Origin: Cognatiyoonia koreensis
Lineage (GTDB): Bacteria; Pseudomonadota; Alphaproteobacteria; Rhodobacterales; Rhodobacteraceae
DNA length: 64,000 nt
Reading direction: 5' to 3'
Assembly: GCF_900109295.1 (NCBI RefSeq)
Contig: NZ_FOIZ01000001.1
Location: 1,426,001-1,490,000, forward strand
Part shown: positions 36,211 through 45,429 of the stretch, piece after piece
Layout: the number at the start of each line of letters is the position of its first letter
Position numbering within the stretch: position 1 is the stretch's first letter
Translations under genes and position numbers: made by a program
The notes under the pieces: model-generated
Databases searched by the model: none
Seen by the model: only the letters and a program-made list of their open reading frames with translations
Told to the model about the DNA's origin: nothing

Positions 36211-37625
36211 TGTCAGATGGAACCATCATTACGCTGATCTCGCTTGCGGTCACAATTCTGTTCATGCTGGGCACCCCTGTCCTTCTTGTGATCTTTTACT
36301 GGGTCGTGGGCTGTTCCTTCGTGCTTGGCCTGACGCTGGACAACACGGGTTCGGAATTGCTGAACGTGTTCAACAAGGGGTTTGCACTGCTGGCCATGCC
36401 CTTGTTCATTCTGACCGGTGACTTGATCAACAAGTCGGGGATCGCCCGACGATTATCGGATTTCGCCTATAGCTGCCTTGGCTGGTTGCGTGGCGGTCTT
36501 GCGATGGCATCCATCGGGGCCTGCGGTTTGTTCGCCGCGATTTCAGGCTCGAATTCAGCGACGACCGCAACAATCGGTTCGATGCTACACCCGGAGATGG
36601 TCAAAGGCGGCTATGACGAACGGTTTTCTGCTGCCACCGCAGCGGCGGGCGGCACCGTCGGGATCATCATTCCGCCATCGATCATCTTCATCGTTTATGG
36701 CTTCCTGATGAACCTGCCGATTTCGGATCTGTTCATCGCGGGAATTGTTCCCGGATCCCTGATGGTTTTCGCGATGATGGTTACGGCCTTTATCGTCTGC
36801 ACCATCAACAAATGGGGCTATTTGATCGGTCTGTCCCCTGCCCGCGTCATGAAGACAGCACTTGGCGCATGGCTTGGCTTTTTTGCGATCGGGCTGGTGC
36901 TTTGGGGTATCTACACCGGCAAGTTTTCACCCACGGAAGCGGCGGGTGTCACAGTTGGGTTCTGCGTTATAATCGGCTTGATCTCCTACGTTATCCACAA
37001 GCTGATCGGCATTCCCGACAAACCGGCTGAGGATATGTCAGCGCAGGCTTGGGCATCAATGCTTTTCGTTGAAGGATTTTCCCTGCGCGAGATCCCGTCG
37101 ATCGTCGTCCGGTCAGCACAGATCACAGGCATTCTGGCACCGCTGATCGCGGTATCTGTTGTCATGCAGCAGATCCTTTCGCTTCTCGGGGCGCAAACAG
37201 TCATCGCGGGTTTTGTGACCTCGATGGGCGGTTATTACGCGGTCCTTTTCACGGCGATGGCGATTGTGTTTGTGGCAGGCATGATTCTTGAATCATTACC
37301 CGTTACAATCATTCTTGCGCCGATCCTGGCCCCAATTGCAGCAGATATCGGCGTTGACCCGATCCAGTTCGCGGTGATCTTCCTTGTCGGCGCGTCCATC
37401 GGCTTTATCACACCGCCGTATGGCCTGAACCTATACGTTGCCTCTGGAGTCACGGGCGTGCCCTACTTCAGGCTCTTGCGGTTCTCGACGATGTATCTGG
37501 TGTCGCTGTTGCTGGTCTGGTTCTCGGTTGCCTACTTCCCGTCGCTGTCCAACACGCTCTTGCCGGGGGGGTATCTTTTTGAACATATACCCATCTGGAT
37601 CGATGTGATTGTTTTTTGGAGCTAA
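36210..37625 (+). CDS. TRAP transporter large permease (DctM)
   Basis: 471 residues. DctM landmarks: FALLAMPLFILTGDLINKSGIARRL, GACGLFAAISGSNSATTATIGS, GTVGIIIPPSIIFIVYG and the second-half ASIGFITPPYGLNLYVA. A long cytoplasmic loop (LIGIPDKPAEDMSAQ) separates the halves. It couples solute entry to an ion gradient. The start at 36210 lies inside the small-permease stop; the longer upstream frame is not used. Confidence 0.92.
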   Translation: MSDGTIITLISLAVTILFMLGTPVLLVIFYWVVGCSFVLGLTLDNTGSELLNVFNKGFALLAMPLFILTGDLINKSGIARRLSDFAYSCLGWLRGGLAMASIGACGLFAAISGSNSATTATIGSMLHPEMVKGGYDERFSAATAAAGGTVGIIIPPSIIFIVYGFLMNLPISDLFIAGIVPGSLMVFAMMVTAFIVCTINKWGYLIGLSPARVMKTALGAWLGFFAIGLVLWGIYTGKFSPTEAAGVTVGFCVIIGLISYVIHKLIGIPDKPAEDMSAQAWASMLFVEGFSLREIPSIVVRSAQITGILAPLIAVSVVMQQILSLLGAQTVIAGFVTSMGGYYAVLFTAMAIVFVAGMILESLPVTIILAPILAPIAADIGVDPIQFAVIFLVGASIGFITPPYGLNLYVASGVTGVPYFRLLRFSTMYLVSLLLVWFSVAYFPSLSNTLLPGGYLFEHIPIWIDVIVFWS

Positions 37626-37628
37626 CTC

Positions 37629-38402
37629 ATGGCGGACGGCACGAAACCTGACGGGAACATTCCGACCAATCTGCGCCTGCTTTTCGTTCTGGAAGAGCTG
37701 GCGGAGATCGGCGTGCCAATCACCCCGACCGAGGTAAATGCGAAGTTGGGCCTGCCGAAACCGACGGTCCACCGCCTGTTTCACACGCTTGAACAGGAGG
37801 GGTTCCTGCAGCGCGACATCGACGGGAGGTCTTATTCGCCGGGGCGGCGCCTGCGCAAGCTGTCGGTCAATGTCCTGTCCTCCCTACGCGTCAGGACAGT
37901 CCGGCTGACGATCCTGAACGAGCTAGCGGAAAAGATCGGTGAGACCTGCAATATCGCAACCCCAGACCGCGATGCGATGGTCTATCTTGATCGTGTCGAA
38001 ACCAAATGGCCCCTCCGCATCCAGTTGCCTGTCGGGACGTCTGTGCCGTTTCATTGCACGGCAAGTGGCAAGATGTATCTGTCCTCACTCAGCCCGTCCC
38101 ATTTCGAACGCTTCCTGTCTTCGGCCAAACTGGAACCGAAGACGTCCAAGTCACTAACGGCGCGGGAATCACTGCACGACGAAATCATCAGGATACGCGA
38201 GAGCGGGTATTCAACGGACGATGAGGAATTCATGGAAGGCATGGTCGCGGTTGCAGTGCCGATCCGTGACGATATGGGCCGTTTGCTGTCAACTTTGTCT
38301 GTCCACGCACCGATCCAGCGCATTACGCTTTCTGAACTGAAAGGGCACCTGCCCCGCCTGAATGTCGCTGCACGCGAACTTTCAGAGCTTCTTCTGCAAT
38401 AA
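37629..38402 (+). CDS. IclR family transcriptional regulator
   Basis: 257 residues. N-terminal winged HTH: LEELAEIGVPITPTEVNAKLGLPKPTVHRLFHTLEQEGFL; C-terminal IclR effector domain with SVPFHCTASGKMYLSSLS and GYSTDDEEFMEGMVAVAVPI. Last gene of the TRAP operon, three bases after dctM, so probably its regulator and that of the divergent GMC gene. Its 3' end overlaps by 21 bases the convergent end of the adenylating-enzyme gene of the large minus-strand operon. Confidence 0.92.
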   Translation: MADGTKPDGNIPTNLRLLFVLEELAEIGVPITPTEVNAKLGLPKPTVHRLFHTLEQEGFLQRDIDGRSYSPGRRLRKLSVNVLSSLRVRTVRLTILNELAEKIGETCNIATPDRDAMVYLDRVETKWPLRIQLPVGTSVPFHCTASGKMYLSSLSPSHFERFLSSAKLEPKTSKSLTARESLHDEIIRIRESGYSTDDEEFMEGMVAVAVPIRDDMGRLLSTLSVHAPIQRITLSELKGHLPRLNVAARELSELLLQ

Positions 38403-39788
38403 CGTTCGGAGCGCGTTTCGGTCTACCTTTGAATGATGCCGCCGGTCGAGCGGAATGCGATCCACCGTCACGACCTGTTTCACGCCGAAGGCCGTTGCCT
38501 TTTCCTTCCAAACGCCTGCGTCCTTGGCCAGTCCTTCGATCACCAGAACAGGCGCATGGCCATTTGTCATCAATGCCGCACGCCGCACGCCCGGCCATCG
38601 GCGGGCCGCGACTTCGATGGCAAAGGGGTGCAATGGGCCTTGTTCGGTTTGCACTTCATCACCAACCCTCCCTAGTAGCCAAAGCACACCGGCATCGTCC
38701 AAACGTCCGGCATCGCCGGTGCGGTGCCAGATTTCGCCGTCTTCCCTGACCTTCGTTTCAACATCGCGTGCCTGTTCGAGATAGCCCTTGTTCACGTGAT
38801 CGCCCGCGACCTGAATTTCGTCATTCACGATGCGCAGCCGCACAGCATCAAACGGCCTGCCGACACAAAGCCCGTAGCCATCTGGCGTTTTGCCGTGTGC
38901 GTGGGCAATCGGCTCTGCTTCGGTCGAGCCATAGACAGTCGTTACTTGCAGGTCGGTCGAGAGCGCGGTCAGCCCCTGCACCACGTCCGGAAAGACCGGG
39001 CCGCCGCCTGTGAAGACGCGGGTGAGCGTCCCGCAATCCTGCGCCGTCACCAGTTTTTCGCAAAGCGCGGGTGGCAACAGTGCGCGCGTGGCTTGCGTTT
39101 GTTTAATCCACGACACAAGCGCGTTGGGCGCAAGGGTGCCGAGTTTGGACATCTTCCAGTTCGGCAGGACGGATGTACGGCCTTCGGCGAGGTTAATCAG
39201 AACGAAAACCGGAAATGTCACGAGGTCGATTTCGTCCCTGTCGCTTTGCAGCAGCGGGCCGACTGCTTGCCACTGGGCCATCAGAAACGCATGCGTGCGC
39301 GGAATTGCTTTTGGCACACCCGTCGTGCCGGAGGTGAAGGATATCAGCGCGACTGCCTGGGGGTCTGCGACCGGATCAGGTGGTGTGTCGTTGCTGGCCG
39401 CCATCGGTGTCAGCAGCTTAGCCCCCCATAGCGCTGGCACCAGCCATTTGACCCAGCGATAAGAACCGGCAGCACAGAAGTATTTTGGCTGTGTCTGGGC
39501 GACGGCGGTTTGCACCCCCTTGAGCCCCATCGCCGGTTCGGGAAGCACGACTGTTGCCCCAAGCGACCAAAGCGCGGCGAGTGCGGCGTAGAGTTCCACA
39601 CCGATCCCCATGGCGATGAGGACCCTGTCGCCTTGGCGCACGCCCTTGGCATGCCATGCCGCGGCGTAAGATCGCGCGAGGTTCTGGACGTCGGAGAACC
39701 GATGTGACTGACCGGTACCGTCGATCAGGGCAGTCCGGTCGCGATAACGTGCCGAAGCCTCTGCGAATGCGGCGGTGAGTGTCGTCAC
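38382..39788 (-). CDS. AMP-forming acyl-adenylating enzyme (ANL family, OleC-like)
   Basis: 468 residues. Adenylation motif A3 is ISFTSGTTGVPKAIPRTH, A5 is VYGSTEAEPIA, A7 is WHRTGDAGRLD, and the C-terminal catalytic Lys lies in DRRHHSKVDRNAL. The segment LVTFPVFVLINLAEGRTSVLP and the RHH-K end resemble OleC, the beta-lactone synthetase that adenylates 2-alkyl-3-hydroxy acids, more than ordinary acyl-CoA ligases; this is a pattern judgement. GTG start overlapping the upstream stop (GTGA). Last gene of the eight-gene operon, so it probably activates a carboxyl group of the pathway's product or precursor. Confidence 0.8.
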   Translation of the reverse strand: MTTLTAAFAEASARYRDRTALIDGTGQSHRFSDVQNLARSYAAAWHAKGVRQGDRVLIAMGIGVELYAALAALWSLGATVVLPEPAMGLKGVQTAVAQTQPKYFCAAGSYRWVKWLVPALWGAKLLTPMAASNDTPPDPVADPQAVALISFTSGTTGVPKAIPRTHAFLMAQWQAVGPLLQSDRDEIDLVTFPVFVLINLAEGRTSVLPNWKMSKLGTLAPNALVSWIKQTQATRALLPPALCEKLVTAQDCGTLTRVFTGGGPVFPDVVQGLTALSTDLQVTTVYGSTEAEPIAHAHGKTPDGYGLCVGRPFDAVRLRIVNDEIQVAGDHVNKGYLEQARDVETKVREDGEIWHRTGDAGRLDDAGVLWLLGRVGDEVQTEQGPLHPFAIEVAARRWPGVRRAALMTNGHAPVLVIEGLAKDAGVWKEKATAFGVKQVVTVDRIPLDRRHHSKVDRNALRTLLQKKL

Positions 39789-40627
39789 AAGGTTTTGCCC
39801 ATCAGCGCGTAGCGGCGGAACACGTCTGCACCGTTCAGACCAGAGCGGATCGCTGACAGATTATCGTCATGCATCAGGGCGTGAATGGCAGTGTCAAACC
39901 CCATCGCCTTTGCGTTGACGTAAAACTGGTAAGACAGCCAATGCCCCGCCCCTTTTTGCACCGACGCATAGGTTTTCAGGATGACAGATTTCGGATTTAG
40001 GCCATCTGCGTAATTTGGGATGCCGAACAGAAAACCGGTAAGCATTCCATCAGCGTTGCGCGCGAACAGGATCAGGTCTTGCTTAAGGAGCGGGACAACG
40101 GGGCGATACATCGCCAAAAAGTCTTCCAGGCTGATGTGCTTGTAAAACGGGTTGTTGGCGAAGGCTTGGCAGGACAGATCATGCACTTGCGTGAACAGGC
40201 CATCAGGGTCCGTGCCATCCCAGGTTTCGATTGTGAAAGCGTCGGTGTCGTGCGGCCTTGCGCCAGGCAATTCGGACATGGGAACCGACGCAGAGAAGTA
40301 GGACGAAATGATATTGAATCCTGCGTCCGCGAACGCCTGTTGGTCATGTGGGCCGCTGGTGGGTTCCATCATGAACGGCTTGGTCGTGCCTTGGTCTGAG
40401 ACGAGACGATAGCTGTGCCATGTGTCCCCTTCCATCGGTCCGATCAAGCCTGTGGCGCCGGCAGATATTGCCTTGCCGGCGGCTTGGTGCAACAACCTTG
40501 TGCCTGCTTTTGCTGAGGGGAACTTGCATTTACCGACTGTCGCAACTTTTGCGTGGTCGCCCCATGCCGGACCGTCGAACCAGATGGTCAGCTGACCGTC
40601 ATCGGTCTTGAGTGTTTCAGTCGTCAT
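39785..40627 (-). CDS. GNAT-fold-like protein of unknown substrate
   Basis: 280 residues. Begins TTETLKTDDGQLTIWFDGP; a Gly-rich region GLIGPMEGDTWHSYRLVSDQG is followed by QQAFADAGFNIISSYFSASV, and a second half VILKTYASVQKGAGHWLSYQFYVNAKAMGF resembles an acetyl-CoA-binding GNAT core. Probably an acyltransferase; substrate unknown. Start at 40627 overlaps the kinase-like gene stop (ATGA); the longer frame to 40789 was rejected. Sits between a membrane kinase-like protein and the adenylating enzyme, so it could transfer an acyl group within the same pathway. Confidence 0.6.
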   Translation of the reverse strand: MTTETLKTDDGQLTIWFDGPAWGDHAKVATVGKCKFPSAKAGTRLLHQAAGKAISAGATGLIGPMEGDTWHSYRLVSDQGTTKPFMMEPTSGPHDQQAFADAGFNIISSYFSASVPMSELPGARPHDTDAFTIETWDGTDPDGLFTQVHDLSCQAFANNPFYKHISLEDFLAMYRPVVPLLKQDLILFARNADGMLTGFLFGIPNYADGLNPKSVILKTYASVQKGAGHWLSYQFYVNAKAMGFDTAIHALMHDDNLSAIRSGLNGADVFRRYALMGKTL

Positions 40628-41940
40628 GCGGTGATCACCTTTGCACTGTATCCGATCACTGGCACAACCAGCGCCAGTAGCGTGAGTTTTGCGGCTCTGT
40701 GCGTTTCGAACATCGCAGGCCGCAGGCCGGCAATTCCAACAACCAACAGGATTGTCAGAACACCCAACAGACGCATATCGCCCGGCCATAATACGTGGGG
40801 GGCATTATAGCGCATCAACGCGGCGTAGAGGGTAAAGAGACCAACGCCGACAAGCCCCGCAGCGCCGAGGCGCACCCATATTTCACGCGGGCCGAACGCG
40901 ACCGCAATCAGACCGACAGACAACCCCACAGACATCAGACCGTAGAACATCAGGGCGTTGAATGGGATGATCATTTCCGATGCCAGCCAAGCAAAGCTGG
41001 CAAGAGCGAGTGCGGCTACGATATCAAGCTCGGGCCATGCTGCCCTGCACGGGTTGGCGCGCCGCGCGAATGCGTGGGTCACGAAGACAAGCAACGGGAG
41101 AACCGTGTTCTGCAACGCAGTCACCGATATCAGCAGAAATGTTGAAATCACGTAGACCCGTGCTGCGTGTTTGGTGATTCCGAACCGTGGCGCGATCCGC
41201 AGGAATATTACGATAGCCAGAAGGAAAAGGAACAAGAGCACGACGAGTTCCTGCCAAGGGCTGTTCATATGGCTTTCGAGAAAAACCATGAGTCCGGCAG
41301 GCAAGAAGAAGTTATCGAACCCGCGCCAACTGTCCGCTTCCACCAGTGTGCCGAAGGCTGCGACCATGACCGAAAGCAAGACGACGTTCGGGCGCGGTAC
41401 GTCTGACAACAGCAAAAGGCAAACCATTGAGATGACGAGCGTGATTGTGAAGAAGGCGGTCGAGCCTTCGAGCGATTTGCGTCCGTCTTCAACCGTGAAG
41501 AACTTGCTGCCATAGCGGCTGCCGGTCAGCGCTGCGGCGGCATCCGCCAGCGTCAATGTCGCAATCGGCAGGATGTAAAGGATCGCCCGCCCGTCTGCCA
41601 AAAGAAAAACCGTGCCAACGGCCAACGCAAGCAGGAGGTCGCCATAAGATTGCCTTTCGACCCCATGCAGCGTTTCACCGATCCCGCCTTTCGCCAAGGC
41701 AGGTGTGCGCAGGACGGCCATCACAATCAGCGTCAGCCCGATCAGCATGTAAACAGGCCAGTCGTCCGTGAAGAGCCACGGCAATGTCAGCGCGTACAGC
41801 CCTGTTCCAATATGCACCAGTTTACGCTGCACCTCGGGCGAGAAATCACGCGCAGCTGCCAACCGTTTTACAACGGCCATCAAGCCCAGCAGCACTGCTA
41901 CAGAACCAAAAGCAATCGCGATTTGCAGCCCGCTGCTCAA
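40624..41940 (-). CDS. Phytol/dolichol kinase-like CTP-dependent membrane protein
   Basis: 438 residues, about a dozen membrane helices. The N-terminal half has features of polyprenol kinases: EVQRKLVHIGTGLYAL (residues 36-51) and, at about 132-160, ADAAAALTGSRYGSK then RKSLEGS, the CTP-binding signature of phytol kinase and dolichol kinase. Related cytidylyltransferases share this fold. The second half is an additional membrane domain I do not recognise. TTG start overlapping the upstream stop (TTGA). In an operon with HMG-CoA reductase and a prenyltransferase, phosphorylation or CDP-activation of an isoprenoid alcohol or lipid is a reasonable inference. Confidence 0.75.
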   Translation of the reverse strand: MSSGLQIAIAFGSVAVLLGLMAVVKRLAAARDFSPEVQRKLVHIGTGLYALTLPWLFTDDWPVYMLIGLTLIVMAVLRTPALAKGGIGETLHGVERQSYGDLLLALAVGTVFLLADGRAILYILPIATLTLADAAAALTGSRYGSKFFTVEDGRKSLEGSTAFFTITLVISMVCLLLLSDVPRPNVVLLSVMVAAFGTLVEADSWRGFDNFFLPAGLMVFLESHMNSPWQELVVLLFLFLLAIVIFLRIAPRFGITKHAARVYVISTFLLISVTALQNTVLPLLVFVTHAFARRANPCRAAWPELDIVAALALASFAWLASEMIIPFNALMFYGLMSVGLSVGLIAVAFGPREIWVRLGAAGLVGVGLFTLYAALMRYNAPHVLWPGDMRLLGVLTILLVVGIAGLRPAMFETHRAAKLTLLALVVPVIGYSAKVITA

Positions 41941-43040
41941 CCTTGGAATTCCTCAATGACGAAATCTGAATAAAAGAACGCCTTGTCCTGTGCCTTGAGC
42001 CGGGTTTCGTCGCCGATCAGCGTTGTCATCTGTTCGGCAAACTGCGGCGGTACGCGACGCGGTGCCATCATGTTCCAATACACAAGATGCGCACCGGGAT
42101 TCGACGCACGGAGGATTTGCCCATAAACATCGGCGAAGACGTCAGGGGACATGTATTCAAAGATATCGGACAGATTGAAACCGTCTGCCTTGTCGCCATC
42201 ATCGATAAAGGCTTCCAAAGCCCCTTGCCGGATATCGAGCCGATCAAGACGGTCTCGGATGGTTGCGTAATGTTCTGCCCGCCACGGCATCGGGACAGCG
42301 TCGCCGTGCGTGCCTTTCATGATCCAATGCAGATAGGGGTTTTCAGACGGGTCGCAGTCAACTGCGGCGTGGCGGATACGCCGCGCCACATGTTGTGCCA
42401 CCGAGCCTTCGACGTGATCGAAGAACGCCTTGTCACGGCCCATGCGGCCCATCATGAAGCGGCTGAAAAAGAAGTTGAGAAGCAAGCGCCAACGCCATGT
42501 ATTGAAACGCTTATTCAAGAACTCTTCCCGTTCCGCCTTTGGACGTGAGACAAATATGTCATCAATCGTTTTTCTGGAGTGGACGAGCGGCAATAGCTTT
42601 GTGCGGAAAATGCGGAAATAGCGTTCAAACTTGCCTACGCCCCCTGCACCATAGGCGATGACATCTTCGCGCAGATCGTTCCAGAAGGCTTTGGTCGCAT
42701 CGTCGAGATCTCTCGTCGCACGGTCGAGCAAGGTGCCGCGCTGCGTGCTGGGCCGCGATCCCATCAACTCCAGAAACTCGGGTTGGGAAAGGTTGCGATA
42801 GGCGCCGATCCTGAGGTGAAGACAAGCGATCTGTGCTGGTGACAGATCCACGACCACAACCCGTTCGGGATCAAGCGTCAGCATCGCCAGCGCGTTGTCG
42901 CCAGCCGAGCAGATGGAAACGAGCGTTGCGCCCGGTTTTTGCGGCAGCGCCGCACAGAGCACATCCGCGTCTTCCCAGAGTTGTGCATAACGGATATGAT
43001 CAAAGTTGGCTTTTCCAGCGATTTCAGAGCTTTGCGTCAC
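41937..43040 (-). CDS. DUF3419 / BtaA-like aminocarboxypropyl transferase
   Basis: 367 residues of the DUF3419 family, whose known member BtaA transfers the 3-amino-3-carboxypropyl group of S-adenosylmethionine to diacylglycerol to make betaine lipids. Landmarks: FDHIRYAQLWEDADVL, the SAM-site-like VSICSAGDNALAML and VVVVDLSPAQIACLHLR, and FNLSDIFEYMSPDVF. Shorter than BtaA (about 410). No methyltransferase partner (BtaB) is adjacent, so it need not make betaine lipids. GTG start inside the end of the dikinase gene (17-base overlap). Context suggests a lipid-like or prenyl acceptor. Confidence 0.82.
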   Translation of the reverse strand: MTQSSEIAGKANFDHIRYAQLWEDADVLCAALPQKPGATLVSICSAGDNALAMLTLDPERVVVVDLSPAQIACLHLRIGAYRNLSQPEFLELMGSRPSTQRGTLLDRATRDLDDATKAFWNDLREDVIAYGAGGVGKFERYFRIFRTKLLPLVHSRKTIDDIFVSRPKAEREEFLNKRFNTWRWRLLLNFFFSRFMMGRMGRDKAFFDHVEGSVAQHVARRIRHAAVDCDPSENPYLHWIMKGTHGDAVPMPWRAEHYATIRDRLDRLDIRQGALEAFIDDGDKADGFNLSDIFEYMSPDVFADVYGQILRASNPGAHLVYWNMMAPRRVPPQFAEQMTTLIGDETRLKAQDKAFFYSDFVIEEFQG

Positions 43041-45429
43041 GTTTTTCCACCAATCCAGTTGCGCCGTTTACGTGCAGCGTTTCACCGTCCTCGACCCACT
43101 TTGTCGCGCCTTTCAGGCCGACCACACACGGAATGCCCAGTTCGCGAGCGACGATGGCCGAATGGGACAGAAGTGATCCTCGTTCAACCACGATGGCCGA
43201 TGCGTTCGAAAAGACCGCGATCCAGCCGGGGTCCGTGTGGCGCGCCACAAGGATGTCACCTGGTGTGAGGCTTTCGGTGCGCGGGTCACGGATGACGCGG
43301 GCTTTCGCTGTCACCACGCCCGCGGAACAGCCGGTCGCGGTGCGGCTGTCACCTGTCTCGGTCTCGACTGTTTCATCGTGTTGGGTTGTTGCGGGGACAA
43401 TGGCGGGACCGCGGACCTCGATCCGCTCTGGCGGGTCTTCGCGGCTTGCCGATGCCTTGTCCTCTGATTGGCGTAGCGCCACGATTCCGCGCAGATTCGG
43501 CGACAGGCCGTAGCCTTCGATTGCGCCGAGGGCTTCGGCAACGGTGAGGTGAAAGATATCGCGTGGGTTTTCAAGCAAATCGCGCGCTGCAAATTCGCGC
43601 CCCATGGCCAGAAAAACCTGCCGCGCACGTCCAAAGAGCCGCGTGCGTTCAAACCGCAGGTTTTCGCGGTCGCGCACGCGCGCCTTGGCCCAGCCGACGC
43701 TCCACCTGGCTACCTGCGCCTTGATCGGGCGGCCCTTGAACAGGGCGTTCCAGTCCGGGTCTGGTGCGCTTTCATGTGTTGTCGCTGGGCGTCCAGCGCT
43801 GGCCGCGATTGCGGACAGCAATTGAGAAGGATCTTCTGTCAGCGGGATTGATTCCAGCTTTAATTCCTCCGTGCAGCGATCACCGAATTTGGCGAGGTAA
43901 CTTTCAAGCTCTGGTTTCATCTGCGGGTGTGTAGCGAAATCATCCGCATCAATGCCGTACTTGGCGGCAATCGCGCCCATCTTTGCGATGCGCTGCGCGG
44001 GTTCCGCAGAGACGATATCGCCCTGCCCGATCATCACATCATTGTGGAGTGTCAGGCCATCGTCACCAAGCCATTTCTTGAGCAAGTTACGCGAAGCGCC
44101 AAAAGCAATCATGCAAAGGAAGTCGTTGACCAGCGGGGCATCCCAGCGGTCCAGCAATGTGCTTTCGATGCGCCTGTATTCCGCCGCGAGTTCCGTCGGA
44201 TTGGCCGCCGCCAGATCCAATTCACTGTCCAACGCCGCATTAAGCCGTTCATAGAAGCTGCGCCTTGTCCGTGGCAGGCGGATCGCTTCGAACAAGAGCC
44301 GGCCAGCAACTTTGACAAGCCGTCCATATTCCAGCGCTTTCGCGGTCCCCATCGCAGGCGGAGGCCCGATCTTCGAGGTGACTTCCTCGGGCATGGGCGT
44401 ATCTACACCCATCATCGTTTCCATGTACGCACGGTTCAGTGAAAAACCGGGAAGCAGCGCAAGTGCGCGATACCAGTTGACGAGGTTGTAATAGACCCGC
44501 CCATCTACTCGCCCCAGCATGTTTCCGAAGACCGCCGAATTGGCCGCAATCGTCGCTTCTTTTACGCCAAGCAGCCGCACAAATGCCTGATAAACCCGGT
44601 CATAGACATGAACCGCGAAGGAATATGTCAGCGGTGAAACGATTCCCGGATAGCTTTCAACGATATTCGAATTATCGTATATGGTCAGCGTGTTATCAGT
44701 CGTCGCTAATGTTTTGAGCTTTGTTGTGATCGGGCGTGCTTGGAGAATATGAAGCCCGTCCGCGTCGATGGCCCATTCGATGTCTTGCGGAGCGCCGAAC
44801 GCGGCCTCTGCGCTGCGGGCGAGGTTTGCGACTTCTTGCACCTCTGCATCTGTCAGGATCGGATCTTCGGGTGCGGACACCGCGTCACCAACGATCCAGC
44901 TTTGGCCGTCGACTTCACCACTGACAAGCGCATCACCCAGCCCTTCAACCGCTGAGATGACAACGCAGTTACGTCGCCCACTGACCGGGTCCGCACTGAA
45001 GGCGATGCCCGAAATGCGGGCCGCGATCATTTGCTGGACAACAATCGCCGGAGCTTGCGCTTCGCCGCCCGATTTCACCGCGCGGTAGGTCGTAACTGTT
45101 TCGCCGAAGCCGGATGCCCAGACTTTGCTTGCGGCATCGACAACGTCGGCTGCTTTCACGTTCAGAAATGTATCAAATTGCCCTGCATGCGAATGGTCTT
45201 CACCGTCTTCAGCTTGACCCGAGGAGCGCACGGCGTATGGCCCAGCGCCGACGCCTTTGAGTGCTTTGTGCACAGCGGTTTTCAGCCCCCGCGCGGGTTT
45301 ACCGTCGACAAATGCGTCAGCAGAAATGACGAAGGATGCGGGCGGATTGAACCCGTGCTTTGCCAGACGCGCCAGCGATGCGCCTTTGCCGCCTGCCTCG
45401 GACGGGTTGGTGTTGTCGATCAGGATCAT
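43024..45429 (-). CDS. PEP synthase/rifampicin phosphotransferase-like dikinase
   Basis: 801 residues. N-terminal ATP-grasp PPDK domain (1 to about 270): EAGGKGASLARLAKHGFNPP, YAVRSSGQAEDGEDHSHAG, AFSADPVSGRRN and DGLHILQARPITT. A long helical middle (about 280-690) is unlike PEP synthase. The C-terminal swivel domain has the phospho-His motif RGSLLSHSAIVARELGIPCV (His about 756). This ATP-domain, substrate domain, His-domain order is that of rifampicin phosphotransferase, which moves the beta-phosphate of ATP to an acceptor hydroxyl. Substrate is probably the pathway intermediate. The ATG at 45429 has GGAGG upstream and overlaps the UbiA stop (ATGA). Confidence 0.82.
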   Translation of the reverse strand: MILIDNTNPSEAGGKGASLARLAKHGFNPPASFVISADAFVDGKPARGLKTAVHKALKGVGAGPYAVRSSGQAEDGEDHSHAGQFDTFLNVKAADVVDAASKVWASGFGETVTTYRAVKSGGEAQAPAIVVQQMIAARISGIAFSADPVSGRRNCVVISAVEGLGDALVSGEVDGQSWIVGDAVSAPEDPILTDAEVQEVANLARSAEAAFGAPQDIEWAIDADGLHILQARPITTKLKTLATTDNTLTIYDNSNIVESYPGIVSPLTYSFAVHVYDRVYQAFVRLLGVKEATIAANSAVFGNMLGRVDGRVYYNLVNWYRALALLPGFSLNRAYMETMMGVDTPMPEEVTSKIGPPPAMGTAKALEYGRLVKVAGRLLFEAIRLPRTRRSFYERLNAALDSELDLAAANPTELAAEYRRIESTLLDRWDAPLVNDFLCMIAFGASRNLLKKWLGDDGLTLHNDVMIGQGDIVSAEPAQRIAKMGAIAAKYGIDADDFATHPQMKPELESYLAKFGDRCTEELKLESIPLTEDPSQLLSAIAASAGRPATTHESAPDPDWNALFKGRPIKAQVARWSVGWAKARVRDRENLRFERTRLFGRARQVFLAMGREFAARDLLENPRDIFHLTVAEALGAIEGYGLSPNLRGIVALRQSEDKASASREDPPERIEVRGPAIVPATTQHDETVETETGDSRTATGCSAGVVTAKARVIRDPRTESLTPGDILVARHTDPGWIAVFSNASAIVVERGSLLSHSAIVARELGIPCVVGLKGATKWVEDGETLHVNGATGLVEKRDAKL

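Noticed and set aside
42087..42548. 153-codon plus-strand frame opposite the DUF3419 gene
   Set aside because: Lies wholly within a well-supported gene on the other strand and has no protein features of its own.
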